DNA of 64,000 nt from Streptomyces sp. CHD11 (GCF_018638295.1 NZ_JABTTS010000014.1:62001-126000); one strand, 5' to 3'. Positions 53,581 to 62,491 are shown, counted from the stretch's first letter. Numbers and translations: made by a program. The notes: generated from the sequence alone by a model not told the origin.

Positions 53581-54321
53581 CTACGACGGCCGGCCCCCGG
53601 GCCCGGCAGGACCCCTCGCGGGGCCCCGCTGCGGATACACCAGGCCCACTGCGTGCGCGAGTTGCCCCACCGCGTGGCGGAAGAAGGTGTCACGGTCCTC
53701 GACGACCCGGTTGAACTGCCCGAACACCTCGAACCCGATCAGCCCGAACAGCTGGGCCCAGACGGCCAGCATCGTCGCCACCACCTCGGGCGGCAGGTCG
53801 GGGGCGAGGTCGGCGGCCATGCGCACGGCCTCGGGCTTCAGCTCGTCGGACAGCACGGGTCTGGCCAGACCGAGACCCTGGTGCGCGTCACGGAGGATAC
53901 CGATGGCGACCATAGCGCCGCGGGAGGCGGGCGGGACGGTCGTGGCGGGAGCGGTGTAGCCGGGTACCGGTGACCCGTAGATCAGGGCGTACTCGTGGGG
54001 GTGCTCGAGCGCCCAGCCGCGCAGGCCCTCGCACACGGCGGTCCAGCTCTCGATCGGCCCCGCGCCGGCGGTCGCGTCGCGGGCCGTCTCGGCCGCCTCG
54101 CCGATGGAGTCGTAGGCGTCGATGATGAGAGCGGTCAGCAGGTCGTCGCGATTCGGGAAGTAGCGGTACAGCGCGGAGGAGGCCATGCCCAGCTCACGGG
54201 CCACGGCGCGCAGCGAGAGCTTGGCGGCGCCTTCGTGCGCGAGCTGTCTGCGGGCTTCCTCCTTGATGGCGGCTGTGACTTCGATCCTGGCCCTGGCCCG
54301 GGCCCCGTGTGTGCTGCTCAT
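53581..54321 (-). CDS. TetR-family repressor of the nitroreductase gene
   Basis: 246 residues from the ATG at 54321. TetR HTH at about 27-62 (LSLRAVARELGMASSALYR, then YFPNRDDLL), with a C-terminal ligand domain of the TetR_C_13/WHG kind (PHEYALIYGSPVPGY). Transcribed away from the Ddn-like gene; between them lies a dense array of GAGCANTGCTC palindromes, the first about 25 bp upstream of this start, so autoregulation is likely. The in-frame extension to 54510 would run through the operators and is rejected. Confidence 0.9.
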   Translation of the reverse strand: MSSTHGARARARIEVTAAIKEEARRQLAHEGAAKLSLRAVARELGMASSALYRYFPNRDDLLTALIIDAYDSIGEAAETARDATAGAGPIESWTAVCEGLRGWALEHPHEYALIYGSPVPGYTAPATTVPPASRGAMVAIGILRDAHQGLGLARPVLSDELKPEAVRMAADLAPDLPPEVVATMLAVWAQLFGLIGFEVFGQFNRVVEDRDTFFRHAVGQLAHAVGLVYPQRGPARGPAGPGGRPS

Positions 54322-54343
54322 GGGGTGCAGTGTCGCATGAAAG

Positions 54344-54533
54344 CAGAGCAGTGCACACAAACACGAGCGGTGAACTAATTTGCGAGCAGTGAACGCACTT
54401 GTAATCGGTGTGCGCGTCTGCGAGCACTGCTCTTGCATGTCAGCCTTGAGCTCAGGCATACTGGCGACAGACAAGAGAGAGCAGTGCTCACATAAGAGAG
54501 CGATGCTCACGAAACGGATCAGTGCTCATCAGC
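54344..54533. promoter_or_regulatory. Operator array: palindromes on a 19-bp lattice
   Basis: Seven copies of an 11-bp motif (consensus GAGCANTGCTC) at 54346, 54365, 54384, 54422, 54479, 54498 and 54517. Every distance is a multiple of 19 bp (19, 19, 38, 57, 19, 19). Slots at 54403 (AATCGGTGTGC) and 54441 (CAGCCTTGAGC) hold weaker copies; only the slot at 54460 is unrecognisable. The copies at 54422 and 54479 are perfect palindromes. The array fills the whole divergent promoter region between the TetR gene and the nitroreductase gene and should be the TetR protein's binding platform. Confidence 0.8.
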
Positions 54534-54605
54534 GCTTGCCCCGAGCGATCTCCGCAACCCGCCCCACCGCCCACGCCCGCCCCACACACTCCAACGGGGG
54601 TCCTC

Positions 54606-55055
54606 ATGTCCACCCACGTCAAGAAGCCCGGCTGGCTGACCGTCAACGTGCTCAACCGTCTCGTCGCCTGGCTGACCCGGCGCGGCCTCAGTGTCTGGGG
54701 TTCCCGCGTCCTCGCTGTCCGCGGCCGCAAGAGCGGCCAATGGCGGACGACTCCGGTCAACCTCCTCGTCGTCGAGGGCCGGCAGTACCTGGTGGCGCCG
54801 CGCGGCCACGTCCAGTGGACCCACAACATGCGCGCGGCCGGCGGCGGCGAGCTGCGGCTCGGCAGGAACGTCGAGGTCTTCACCGCCGAGGAGGTGGCCG
54901 ACGACGACAAGCCGCCGCTGCTGCGCGCCTACCTCAAGCGGTGGAAGGCCGAGGTCGGGGTCTTCTTCAACGGGGTCGGCCCCGACTCCTCCGACGGTGA
55001 ACTGCGCCACGTCGCCCCCGACCACCCGGTCTTCCGGATCACGGTCGAGGACTGA
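54606..55055 (+). CDS. F420-dependent nitroreductase-family protein (Ddn-like)
   Basis: 149 residues of the deazaflavin-dependent nitroreductase family. Landmarks: RGRKSGQWRTTPVNLL (about 40), YLVAPRGHVQWTHNMRAAG and HPVFRI at the end. Uses F420H2 to reduce nitro compounds or quinones. Divergent from a TetR regulator with a large operator array, suggesting tight control by a small molecule. Overlaps the convergent reductase gene by 17 bp. Confidence 0.88.
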   Translation: MSTHVKKPGWLTVNVLNRLVAWLTRRGLSVWGSRVLAVRGRKSGQWRTTPVNLLVVEGRQYLVAPRGHVQWTHNMRAAGGGELRLGRNVEVFTAEEVADDDKPPLLRAYLKRWKAEVGVFFNGVGPDSSDGELRHVAPDHPVFRITVED

Positions 55056-56277
55056 CCTCGTCGTCCGCCGGACGCCGGTCCAGCGCCAGGAGGGCACGGT
55101 GGGCCAGCGGGTGGGTACGGACCAGTTCGCCGAGTGTGGTCGAGCCCTGGGTGATGTCCTTGAACGCCTTCCAGGCCGGGCGGAATCCGGTGAGGACCGC
55201 GTGGAACACCCCGGGCCGCCGCTCGAACGCCGCCAGCATCCGCTTGCCGACGCTCATCTCCACGCCGAGGCCGGCCTTGACGGCGAAAGCGTAGTTCAGC
55301 GCCTGGCGGCGCGCGTCCACGGCATCGTGGGCCTCGGCGAGCCGCACCGCCCACTCCCCCGCCAGCCGGCCGGAGCGCAGCGCGAACGAGATGCCTTCGC
55401 GGGTCCACGGCTCCAGCAGTCCGGCCGCGTCCCCGCAGACCAGCACCCGGCCGCGCGACAGCGGCGAGTCGTCGGCGCGGCAGCGGGTCAAGTGCCCGGA
55501 GGAGATACTCGGTTCGAAGCCGGCGAGACCGAGCCGCCCGATGAAGTCCTCCAGGTACCGCTTGGTCGCGGCGCCTTCACCGCGACGGGAGATCACCCCG
55601 ACGGTCAGCGTGTCGCCCTTGGGGAAGACCCAGCCGTAACTGCCGGGCATGGGGCCCCAGTCGATGAGCACCCGCCCCTTCCAGTCCTCGGCGACGGTCT
55701 CCGGGACCGGGATCTCCGCCTCCAGGCCCAGATCGACCTGGTCCAGCTTGACCCCGACGTGCGCTCCTATGCGGCCCGCGCTGCCGTCGGCGCCGATCAC
55801 GGCCCGCGCCAGCACCGTCTCACCGCCCTGCAGGACGACGGCGACCGTGCGCCGGTCCGGTACGGCCGAGCCGTGCTGCTCCACCCGCTGCACGGCCACG
55901 CCGGTGCGCAGTTCGGCACCCGCCTTCTGCGCGTGTTCCACCAGTTGCTGGTCGAACTCGGGCCGGTTGATCAGACCGAACATCATCTGGCGGGAGCGCC
56001 GGGTGCGGCTGAAACGGCCGTTCTGGGAGAACGTCACCGCGTGCACCCGGTCCTTGAAGGGAAGGTCGAAGCCGGGTGGGAGCGAGTCGCGAGAGGGGCC
56101 GATGATGCCGCCGCCGCACGTTTTGTAGCGTGGCAGTTCCGCCTTCTCCAGCAACAGCACACGCCGCCCCGCGACCGCCGCCGCATAGGCGGCCGAGGCC
56201 CCCGCGGGTCCCGCGCCCACCACGACGACGTCCCACACCTGCCGCACGTCGTCCGCCGAAGAGTTCTCGCTGCTCAC
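55039..56277 (-). CDS. FAD-dependent geranylgeranyl-reductase-family oxidoreductase
   Basis: 412 residues. FAD-binding VVVGAGPAGASAAYAAAVAG at the N-terminus, YKTCGGGI (the family's KxCGGG signature), and the second FAD motif VLVCGDAAGLLEPWTREGI (about 290). Relatives saturate polyprenyl chains (menaquinone or lipid side chains). GTG start. Which isoprenoid is reduced is unknown. Confidence 0.9.
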   Translation of the reverse strand: MSSENSSADDVRQVWDVVVVGAGPAGASAAYAAAVAGRRVLLLEKAELPRYKTCGGGIIGPSRDSLPPGFDLPFKDRVHAVTFSQNGRFSRTRRSRQMMFGLINRPEFDQQLVEHAQKAGAELRTGVAVQRVEQHGSAVPDRRTVAVVLQGGETVLARAVIGADGSAGRIGAHVGVKLDQVDLGLEAEIPVPETVAEDWKGRVLIDWGPMPGSYGWVFPKGDTLTVGVISRRGEGAATKRYLEDFIGRLGLAGFEPSISSGHLTRCRADDSPLSRGRVLVCGDAAGLLEPWTREGISFALRSGRLAGEWAVRLAEAHDAVDARRQALNYAFAVKAGLGVEMSVGKRMLAAFERRPGVFHAVLTGFRPAWKAFKDITQGSTTLGELVRTHPLAHRALLALDRRPADDEVSPRP

Positions 56278-56471
56278 GATGGTCTACTGCTCCCGATTCA
56301 GCCGCCTGCCGCCGATGTCCTCCCGCATCCTACGGCGGCGGTCGTCCGGGGCCACTGTGGGAGGATCAGCGGCGTAAGTGCCCCGTACACGGGACCTCAC
56401 GCACACCGCACGATCATCGCGTACACGGAAGTACGCACCCGTACAACGTCGCACCCACAAGGAGCGTGCCC

Positions 56472-57833
56472 ATGTCGTCGAATCCGGTCGCCGCGACCGT
56501 CGCCTCGCTGATCCCCAGGGCGAAGGAGGAGCTCACCGAGCTGGTGGCCTTCAAGTCGGTGGCGGACTTCGGTCAGTTCCCGCGGGCCGAGAGCGAGGGC
56601 GCGGCACGCTGGATCGCCGACGCGCTCACCGCCGAGGGCTTCGAGGACGTGGCTCTGCTCGACACGCCGGACGGCACGCAGTCGGTGTACGGCTACCTGC
56701 CCGGCCCCGAGGGCGCCAAGACCGTACTGCTGTACGCGCACTACGACGTGCAGCCGCCGCTGGACGAGTCCGGCTGGGACACCCCGCCCTTCGAGCTGAC
56801 CGAGCGTGACGGCCGCTGGTACGGACGCGGGACCGCCGACTGCAAGGGTGGTGTGCTCCTGCACCTGCTGGCGCTGCGCGCGCTGAAGGCCGACGGCGGC
56901 GTCCCCGTGCATGTCAAGGTGATCATCGAGGGCTCGGAGGAGCAGGGCACCGGCGGCCTGGAGCGGTACGCCGAGGAGCACCCCGACCTGCTGGCGGCCG
57001 ACGCCATCGTGATCGGTGACGCGGGCAACTTCCGTGCCGGTCTGCCGACGGTCACCTCGACGCTGCGCGGCATGACGCTGGTCCGGGTGCGGATCGACAC
57101 CCTGGAGGGCAATCTGCACTCCGGTCAGTTCGGCGGGGCCGCCCCGGACGCGCTGGCCGCGCTGGTGCGGGTACTGGACTCGCTGCGCGCCGAGGACGGC
57201 ACCACGACCGTGGACGGGCTGACCGGCGACGGCGCGTGGGACGGACTGCCGTACGGCGATGCCCGGTTCCGCGCGGACGCCAAGGTGCTCGACGGTGTGG
57301 AGCTGATCGGCTCCGGCACGGTCGCCGACCGCGTCTGGGCGCGCCCCGCGGTCACCGTGCTCGGCATCGACTGCCCGCCGGTGGTCGGCGCCACGCCGTC
57401 CGTGCAGGCGAGTGCCGGCGCGCTGATCAGCCTGCGGGTGCCGCCGGGTGTCGACGCGGCCGACGCGACGAAGCTTCTCCTGGCCCACCTGGAGGCGCAC
57501 ACCCCGTGGGGGGCGCGGCTGAGCAGCGAGCAGGTCGGTCAGGGCCAGGCGTTCCGCGCGGACACCACCAGCCCGGCCTACCGGGCCATGGCCGACGCGA
57601 TGGCGGTGGCGTACCCGGGGCAGCAGATGAGTTACGCCGGCCAGGGCGGTTCGATCCCGTTGTGCAACACCCTCGCCGTCCTCTATCCGAAGGCGGAGAT
57701 CCTGCTGATCGGGCTGAGCGAGCCGGAGGCGCGGATCCACGCGGTGAACGAGAGCGTGTCGCCGGACGAGTTGGAGCGGCTGTCGGTCGCCGAGGCGCTG
57801 TTCCTGCGCAACTACGCGTCCGGCGCGCACTGA
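56472..57833 (+). CDS. M20-family metallo-peptidase (dipeptidase)
   Basis: 453 residues. Metal-binding site: His and Asp in YAHYDVQPP (about 97), Asp in GRGTADCKGG, Glu-Glu in EGSEEQGTGG (about 155) and a late His. A dimerisation domain lies at about 195-330. Resembles cytosolic dipeptidases/carnosinase-like peptidases of actinobacteria. ATG after AAGGAGCGTGCCC. Confidence 0.92.
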   Translation: MSSNPVAATVASLIPRAKEELTELVAFKSVADFGQFPRAESEGAARWIADALTAEGFEDVALLDTPDGTQSVYGYLPGPEGAKTVLLYAHYDVQPPLDESGWDTPPFELTERDGRWYGRGTADCKGGVLLHLLALRALKADGGVPVHVKVIIEGSEEQGTGGLERYAEEHPDLLAADAIVIGDAGNFRAGLPTVTSTLRGMTLVRVRIDTLEGNLHSGQFGGAAPDALAALVRVLDSLRAEDGTTTVDGLTGDGAWDGLPYGDARFRADAKVLDGVELIGSGTVADRVWARPAVTVLGIDCPPVVGATPSVQASAGALISLRVPPGVDAADATKLLLAHLEAHTPWGARLSSEQVGQGQAFRADTTSPAYRAMADAMAVAYPGQQMSYAGQGGSIPLCNTLAVLYPKAEILLIGLSEPEARIHAVNESVSPDELERLSVAEALFLRNYASGAH

Positions 57834-58008
57834 CCGGCAGCGGTTCGCCGCTCCGCCCACGGCCGCATCCTCGTCCCCGCTCTCGTCCAGGGGCGGGCTC
57901 CGCCCTGACGACCGGCTTCACCCTTGAGGCCAGATGGTTCGCCACGCCCGGCCCCGCGCCCACGCTCGGCCCCATTGCCCACGCTCGGCCGGGGCACCCG
58001 CTCCCGGC

Positions 58009-58035
58009 CGTACGCCGTCAGGCAGACGGCGTACG
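58009..58035 (+). terminator. Strong hairpin in the gap after the M20 gene
   Basis: CGTACGCCGTC and GACGGCGTACG pair perfectly (11 bp) around AGGCA, about 175 bp after the stop. Likely terminator; it can also serve the leftward kinase-NUDIX gene. No convincing gene in 57834-58239, apart from a 60-codon stretch near 58080 with weak coding look (SDLVVADGPGLTVSM). Confidence 0.65.
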
Positions 58036-58166
58036 ACCGGAAAGCGGTCAGGCGGAGGCTCCGCCGCCGTCGACCAGGTCGCCGCCCGGCGGCAGCGACC
58101 TGGTGGTGGCGGACGGGCCGGGGCTGACGGTGTCGATGCGGATCCCGTCGGCGGTGTGGTGCAGGG

Positions 58167-58202
58167 CGGCAGCCCGGGTCAGGACGGCAGCCCGGGTCAG
58201 GG
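58167..58202. repeat. 18-bp direct repeat, two copies
   Basis: CGGCAGCCCGGGTCAGGA at 58167-58184, repeated at 58185-58202 with one change, in the same noncoding gap. Confidence 0.8.
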
Positions 58203-58239
58203 CGGGATCCAGGCGGCTGCGGCCACGGCGGCTCCCCTG

Positions 58240-59280
58240 TCAGCCGACGGGCACTCCGGCCTCCAGGTACATCGCCTTCCCGCGTTCCCGTGCCCGCAGC
58301 GCCCTGCGCAGCCGTTCGTAGCGGACCGGCGGAAGCAGTTCCGCGGCCTCGGCCTCGGAGACGAAGCGCCAGCCACGCAGTTCCGGTCCGGGCAGCGACA
58401 GCCGTCCGGTGTCCGCGGAGTCGAGGCGTCCGCCGTCGAAGAGGAGCCGGAGGCCGCCGAATCCGGGCGGTGCGGGCGGCTCCCAGTCGACGACGAGGAG
58501 CGCCGGCACGTCATCGAGGCGGATTCCGGTCTCCTCGGCGACCTCGCGCATTCCGGCGCGTGCGGGGGCCTCACCGCGTTCGACCACTCCGCCGGGGAAC
58601 TCCCAGCCGGCTTTGTAGGTCGGGTCGACGAGCAGCACCCGGTCCTGCTCGTCGAAGAGGAGCACACCGGCGGCGACCGTCTCCGCGGTGGGCTCGGGTG
58701 TCTGCACGATGTCGCAGGCGGGGACCGCCCCGCTGCCGACCGCCTCGGCGATCCTCAGGGCGGTGTCGTACGGCGTCAGGTGTCCACTGTCGACCGGGTA
58801 GGCGTCGGCGGTGAGCCAGCCGGCCAGGGCCGCCTTGTACGGCTCTATGTGGTCGTACGCCCACTGGCGGACGCGTATCTCCCCGTCGGGAAGGTCCGGT
58901 GGGATCTCGCGGGCGGCTATGCGCTTGCGCAGGATCGTTTCCGCCGGAGTGAGGAGAACGTGGCTGACCGGTATCCGGCGGGCGGCGAGACCGCCGAGGA
59001 TCTCGTCGCGGTAGTCCTGGCGCAACAGGGTCATGGGGACGACGAGGGTCCCGCCGAGCTCGGCGAGCATCGCGGCCGCCGTGTCGATCACGAGTCGTCG
59101 CCAGATCGGGAGGTCCTGGAAGTCGGCGACCTCGGCGAGGCGTTTGGGCGGCAGGAGCCTTTCCAGCGCTCCGCCGATGACCTCGGGGTCGAAGAGCGTG
59201 CTGTTCGGGATCAGCTCGATCAGTTCACGCGCGGTGGTGGTCTTTCCCGCCCCGAACGCGCCGTTGATCCAGACGATCAC
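58240..59280 (-). CDS. P-loop kinase fused to a NUDIX hydrolase
   Basis: 346 residues. Residues about 1-185 form a small P-loop kinase: Walker A NGAFGAGKTTTAREL (about 6-20), VVPMTLLRQDYRDEI and an Arg-rich lid (RKRIAAREIPPDLPD), like TmrB or chloramphenicol-phosphotransferase-type AAA_33 kinases. Residues about 200-346 form a NUDIX domain with box GGVVERGEA...REVAEETGI. Such kinases modify small molecules; the fused NUDIX domain could remove or recycle a nucleotide product. The substrate is unknown. GTG start. Confidence 0.88.
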   Translation of the reverse strand: MIVWINGAFGAGKTTTARELIELIPNSTLFDPEVIGGALERLLPPKRLAEVADFQDLPIWRRLVIDTAAAMLAELGGTLVVPMTLLRQDYRDEILGGLAARRIPVSHVLLTPAETILRKRIAAREIPPDLPDGEIRVRQWAYDHIEPYKAALAGWLTADAYPVDSGHLTPYDTALRIAEAVGSGAVPACDIVQTPEPTAETVAAGVLLFDEQDRVLLVDPTYKAGWEFPGGVVERGEAPARAGMREVAEETGIRLDDVPALLVVDWEPPAPPGFGGLRLLFDGGRLDSADTGRLSLPGPELRGWRFVSEAEAAELLPPVRYERLRRALRARERGKAMYLEAGVPVG

Positions 59281-59364
59281 GGTTCCCCCTCTTCTGTTGG
59301 CCCCCTGTGGCTTGCCCGCTCCACCCTGCCACGGAAACCAGCTCCAGTTGAGAACGCGTGACAG

Positions 59365-59401
59365 CGGCGCCGGCCCCCTGCGCCAAGGGGTACCGGCGCC
59401 G
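59365..59401 (-). terminator. Bipartite GC hairpin after the small secreted gene
   Basis: CGGCGCCGG pairs with CCGGCGCCG, with an inner CCCC/GGGG stem. It lies 23 bp past the stop of the leftward gene at 59424. Confidence 0.65.
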
Positions 59402-59423
59402 CAGGGCTCCGCGGCGGGAGCCG

Positions 59424-59618
59424 TCAGTCCTTGTCCTGCTGGGCGACGTCCAGCTCCAGCGTGTTGTTCTCGCCGACGGTCCGGTCGAGGGAGCTGAGCG
59501 TGTCCTCGACGTCGAGACCACCGAAGACGGTGTCACCGAGCGCGTGGGACGGAGTGACCGCCGCGACGACGAAACCGGTGGCGAGGGAGGCGATGGCGAG
59601 CATGCTGCGCTTCTTCAT
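59424..59618 (-). CDS. Small secreted protein, unknown function
   Basis: 64 residues from MKKRSM. Signal peptide about 1-27 (SMLAIASLATGFVVAAV, cleavage near SHA-LGD), then an acidic mature peptide (about 37 residues, GGLDVEDTLSSLDRTVGE) without Cys. The start has only a weak ribosome-binding site. No function recognised; small secreted proteins of this size are common in Streptomyces. Confidence 0.65.
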   Translation of the reverse strand: MKKRSMLAIASLATGFVVAAVTPSHALGDTVFGGLDVEDTLSSLDRTVGENNTLELDVAQQDKD

Positions 59619-59697
59619 ACCCGGCTCAACTGTGCGGACCGCCCCGGGGTCACGCCCCGCTTCGCGGATCACCGCCCACCGTGCCTGCCGCGTCCTC

Positions 59698-60651
59698 TCA
59701 CACCCCCGCGACCGCGGCGTCCGGCCGGGCGGCCAGAGCCGCCGCCGCGGCGCCCACCAGGCCGGCGTCGGTGCCCATCTGCGCCGGGGTCACCCCGAGG
59801 CGCTGGACGAAGGAGAGGGTGGCGTATTCGGTGAGCGCCCTGCGCAGGGGCGCGAAGAGGACCTCGCCCGCCTTGCCCACGCCCCCGCCGATCACCGCTA
59901 TGTCGATCTCCACGAGCGTCGCGGTCGCCGCGATACCGGCCGCCAGCGCCCTGGCCGCCCGCTCGAAGGACGCCACGGCCACCGGGTCACCGGCCCGGGC
60001 GGCGGCGGCCACGGCGGCGGCGGAGGTGTCACCGTCCGGGCCGGGCAGCCAGCCGTTGTCCAGGGCGCGGCGGGCGATGTTGGGGCCGCTGGCGATGCGC
60101 TCCACACAGCCGCGCGCGCCGCAGGGGCACGGGTCGCCGTCGAGGTCGACGCTGATGTGGCCGATGTGGCCGGAGTTCCCGGTGGGCCCGGGGTGCAGCC
60201 GGCCGCCGAGCACCAGTCCGCCGCCGACCCCGGTGGAGACCACCATGCACAGCGCGTTGTCGTGGCCGCGCGCGGCGCCCTGCCAGTGTTCGGCGGCGGT
60301 GATGGCCACCCCGTCGCCGATCAGTTCCACGGAGAGTCCCCCGGTCGCGTCACGGACCCGGGAGACGAGCGGGTAGTCCCGCCAGCCCGGCACGTTCACG
60401 GGGCTCACGGTACCCGCGGAGGCGTCCACGGGGCCGGCGCTGCCGATGCCCACGGCGCCCGCGCACCGCCACAGGTCGGATGCCGCGAGTTCGCCCAGCA
60501 CCGCCTCGACCACGCGCATGACGTTCTCCCCGCTCTCCCGCGCGGGCGTCGGCCGCTGGGCGCGGACCAGGATCCGGCCCTGGCCGTCGACCAACGCGCC
60601 CGCGATCTTGGTTCCGCCGATATCGAGCGCGGCCACGAGGTCGGTGTGCAT
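59698..60651 (-). CDS. ROK-family sugar kinase (glucokinase-like)
   Basis: 317 residues. Phosphate-binding DIGGTKIAGALVD at the N-terminus, catalytic Asp in LIGDGVAITAAEH, ATP-site VSTGVGGGLVLGG, and the ROK zinc motif CPCGARGCVE (about 170). Phosphorylates glucose or a related hexose in the cytoplasm. Divergent from a LacI regulator with a palindromic operator, so likely part of a sugar-responsive pair. Confidence 0.9.
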   Translation of the reverse strand: MHTDLVAALDIGGTKIAGALVDGQGRILVRAQRPTPARESGENVMRVVEAVLGELAASDLWRCAGAVGIGSAGPVDASAGTVSPVNVPGWRDYPLVSRVRDATGGLSVELIGDGVAITAAEHWQGAARGHDNALCMVVSTGVGGGLVLGGRLHPGPTGNSGHIGHISVDLDGDPCPCGARGCVERIASGPNIARRALDNGWLPGPDGDTSAAAVAAAARAGDPVAVASFERAARALAAGIAATATLVEIDIAVIGGGVGKAGEVLFAPLRRALTEYATLSFVQRLGVTPAQMGTDAGLVGAAAAALAARPDAAVAGV

Positions 60652-60797
60652 CAGTGTCGGATCTCCCCGTCAGGACTTCAGAAAACCGCCGAGAACGACC
60701 ATGCGCGACCACGAGGCAACACATGGACCGCGGACCCCGGCCCGGTCGGTCGATGACATGGGGCCGGAGTGCGCGTCGGACAGTCTCTCCCGACGCT

Positions 60798-60809
60798 GAC
60801 AACGTTGTC
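60798..60809. promoter_or_regulatory. LacI-type operator between kinase and LacI genes
   Basis: GACAACGTTGTC, a perfect 12-bp palindrome with the central CG typical of LacI operators. CTGACA (60796-60801) and TATGCT (60817-60822) could be the -35 and -10 of the regulator gene, with the operator between them. Confidence 0.65.
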
Positions 60810-60892
60810 CAGGCTCTATGCTCGACGCCACATCCTCATACAACCCCATGGACCTACGCACCCCCGTGGACGACAGGACAGGACACCGCACC

Positions 60893-61945
60893 GTGCCGGA
60901 GACGACCCGACGCACCGAACGCCGCCTCCCGGGCACCCGCTACGGCAACCGTCCGACGATGAAAGACGTGGCCGCCCGCGCCGGCGTCGGCCTCAAGACG
61001 GTCTCCCGGGTGGTCAACGGCGAGCCCGGGGTCACGCCGGAGACGGAGCGCCGGGTCCAGGAGGCGATCGACGCGCTCGGCTTCCGCCGCAACGACAGCG
61101 CCCGGGTCCTGCGCAAGGGCAGCACCGCCAGCATCGGTCTGGTCCTGGAGGACCTGGCGGACCCGTTCTACGGGCCGCTGAGCCGGGCGGTCGAGGAGGT
61201 CGCCCGTGCGCACGGCGCGCTGCTGATCAACGGCTCCAGCGCGGAGGACCCCGACCGTGAGCAGGAGCTGGTGCTGGCGCTGTGCGCCCGGCGGGTGGAC
61301 GGGCTGGTGGTGATCCCGGCCGGAGACGACCACCGCTATCTGGAACCGGAGCTCAAGGCGGGGGTCGCCACCGTGTTCGTGGACCGTCCGGCGGGGCACA
61401 TCGACGCGGACGTCGTCGTGTCGGACAACTTCGGCGGGGCACGGGACGGCGTCGGCCATCTGATCGCCCACGGGCACCGCAGGATCGGCTTCATCGGCGA
61501 CATGCCCCGGATCCACACGGCGGCCGAGCGGCTGCGCGGCTACCGGACCGCCATGGAGGACGCCGGGATACCCGTGGAGGGCTCCTGGATGTCACTGGGT
61601 GTCACCGATCCGGAGCGGGTACGCCGGGCGGCCCGGGACATGCTGGCGGGCCCGGAGCCGGTCACCGCGATCTTCACGGGCAACAACCGGGTGACGGTCA
61701 CCGTGATCCGGGTGCTGGCCGAGCACGCCCGTCCGGTGGCCCTGGTCGGCTTCGACGACATCGAGCTCGCCGATCTGCTGCGGCCGGGTGTCACGGTGGT
61801 CGCCCAGGACGCGGCGGCCCTCGGCCGGACCGCGGCCGAGCGGCTGTTCCGCCAGCTGGACGGCACGCTGCTCGCCCCGGAGCGCATCGAGCTCCCCACC
61901 CGGCTGATCACCCGCGGCTCCGGGGAGCTGCCCCCGGCGCACTGA
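60893..61945 (+). CDS. LacI-family transcriptional regulator
   Basis: 350 residues from a GTG preceded by AGGACA. HTH at about 24-45 (TMKDVAARAGVGLKTVSRVV) and a ligand-binding domain with the usual ALVGFDDIELADL. Earlier ATGs at 60818 and 60848 stay in frame, but the first lies inside a -10-like TATGCT and neither has a Shine-Dalgarno. It probably controls itself and the divergent ROK kinase through the palindrome at 60798. Sugar ligand unknown. Confidence 0.88.
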   Translation: MPETTRRTERRLPGTRYGNRPTMKDVAARAGVGLKTVSRVVNGEPGVTPETERRVQEAIDALGFRRNDSARVLRKGSTASIGLVLEDLADPFYGPLSRAVEEVARAHGALLINGSSAEDPDREQELVLALCARRVDGLVVIPAGDDHRYLEPELKAGVATVFVDRPAGHIDADVVVSDNFGGARDGVGHLIAHGHRRIGFIGDMPRIHTAAERLRGYRTAMEDAGIPVEGSWMSLGVTDPERVRRAARDMLAGPEPVTAIFTGNNRVTVTVIRVLAEHARPVALVGFDDIELADLLRPGVTVVAQDAAALGRTAAERLFRQLDGTLLAPERIELPTRLITRGSGELPPAH

Positions 61946-62044
61946 GCGGGCGACGGCCGGCGTCGGGAAGCGCGCCCTGCGGGCACCGGACCTCGACACG
62001 CGGCCCCGCGCGCACCCGCCGCCGTATCCGGGCGCGTGGCCCCC

Positions 62045-62081
62045 GAAACCGGCGCCGCTCCACGGAAACCGGCGCCGCTCC
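62045..62081. repeat. 20-bp-period direct repeat
   Basis: GAAACCGGCGCCGCTCC occurs at 62045-62061 and 62065-62081, with a third degraded copy after it, in the gap downstream of the LacI gene. The gap (61946-62203) has no gene. Confidence 0.75.
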
Positions 62082-62203
62082 GCGGGGACCGGCACGGCGT
62101 AGTCACGGACTGTGGTACCGACCGGGATGTTGCGGAGGGCCAGGTTGTTTCGCGAGCGGGCGCGCCGGCGGTGACGGCGTCGCAGGCGACCGCGGGAGCG
62201 CGC

Positions 62204-62491
62204 TCAAGGGGTGTCCGGCGCTGCCCTCTCGTCGCGCTCGCCCCGGAATTGTCCGGCGGACGTGCGCCTGCCCTGGCGGAAGGCGGCGAGACCGGCGTCG
62301 AAACCCGTCGCGGACCCCACGAACAGGACCGACTCGTCGATCCCCACGAGGATGCTTCCCGAGCCCCGGACCCCGGCCGGCCAGACACAGACTCCGAGTC
62401 CGTCGGGCAGCTCCCGTACCCCGAGCTCTCCGTCCGTGCCGATCCTCCGGAAGAGTGTCGCGGCCACACGAGCCAAACGGTCGACGTCCAT
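62204..62491 (-). CDS. Small conserved hypothetical protein
   Basis: 95 residues, beginning MDVDRLARVAATLFRRIG, with a compact alpha/beta pattern (ILVGIDESVLFVGSATGF) and no known motif. Preceded by an unusually strong ribosome-binding site (GGAGGAAGGAGGGCGGC), which supports it as a real gene. Function unknown. Confidence 0.68.
   Translation of the reverse strand: MDVDRLARVAATLFRRIGTDGELGVRELPDGLGVCVWPAGVRGSGSILVGIDESVLFVGSATGFDAGLAAFRQGRRTSAGQFRGERDERAAPDTP

Noticed and set aside
60818-60892. N-terminal extension of the LacI regulator from the ATG at 60818
   Set aside because: The codon lies inside a -10-like element next to the operator and has no ribosome-binding site.
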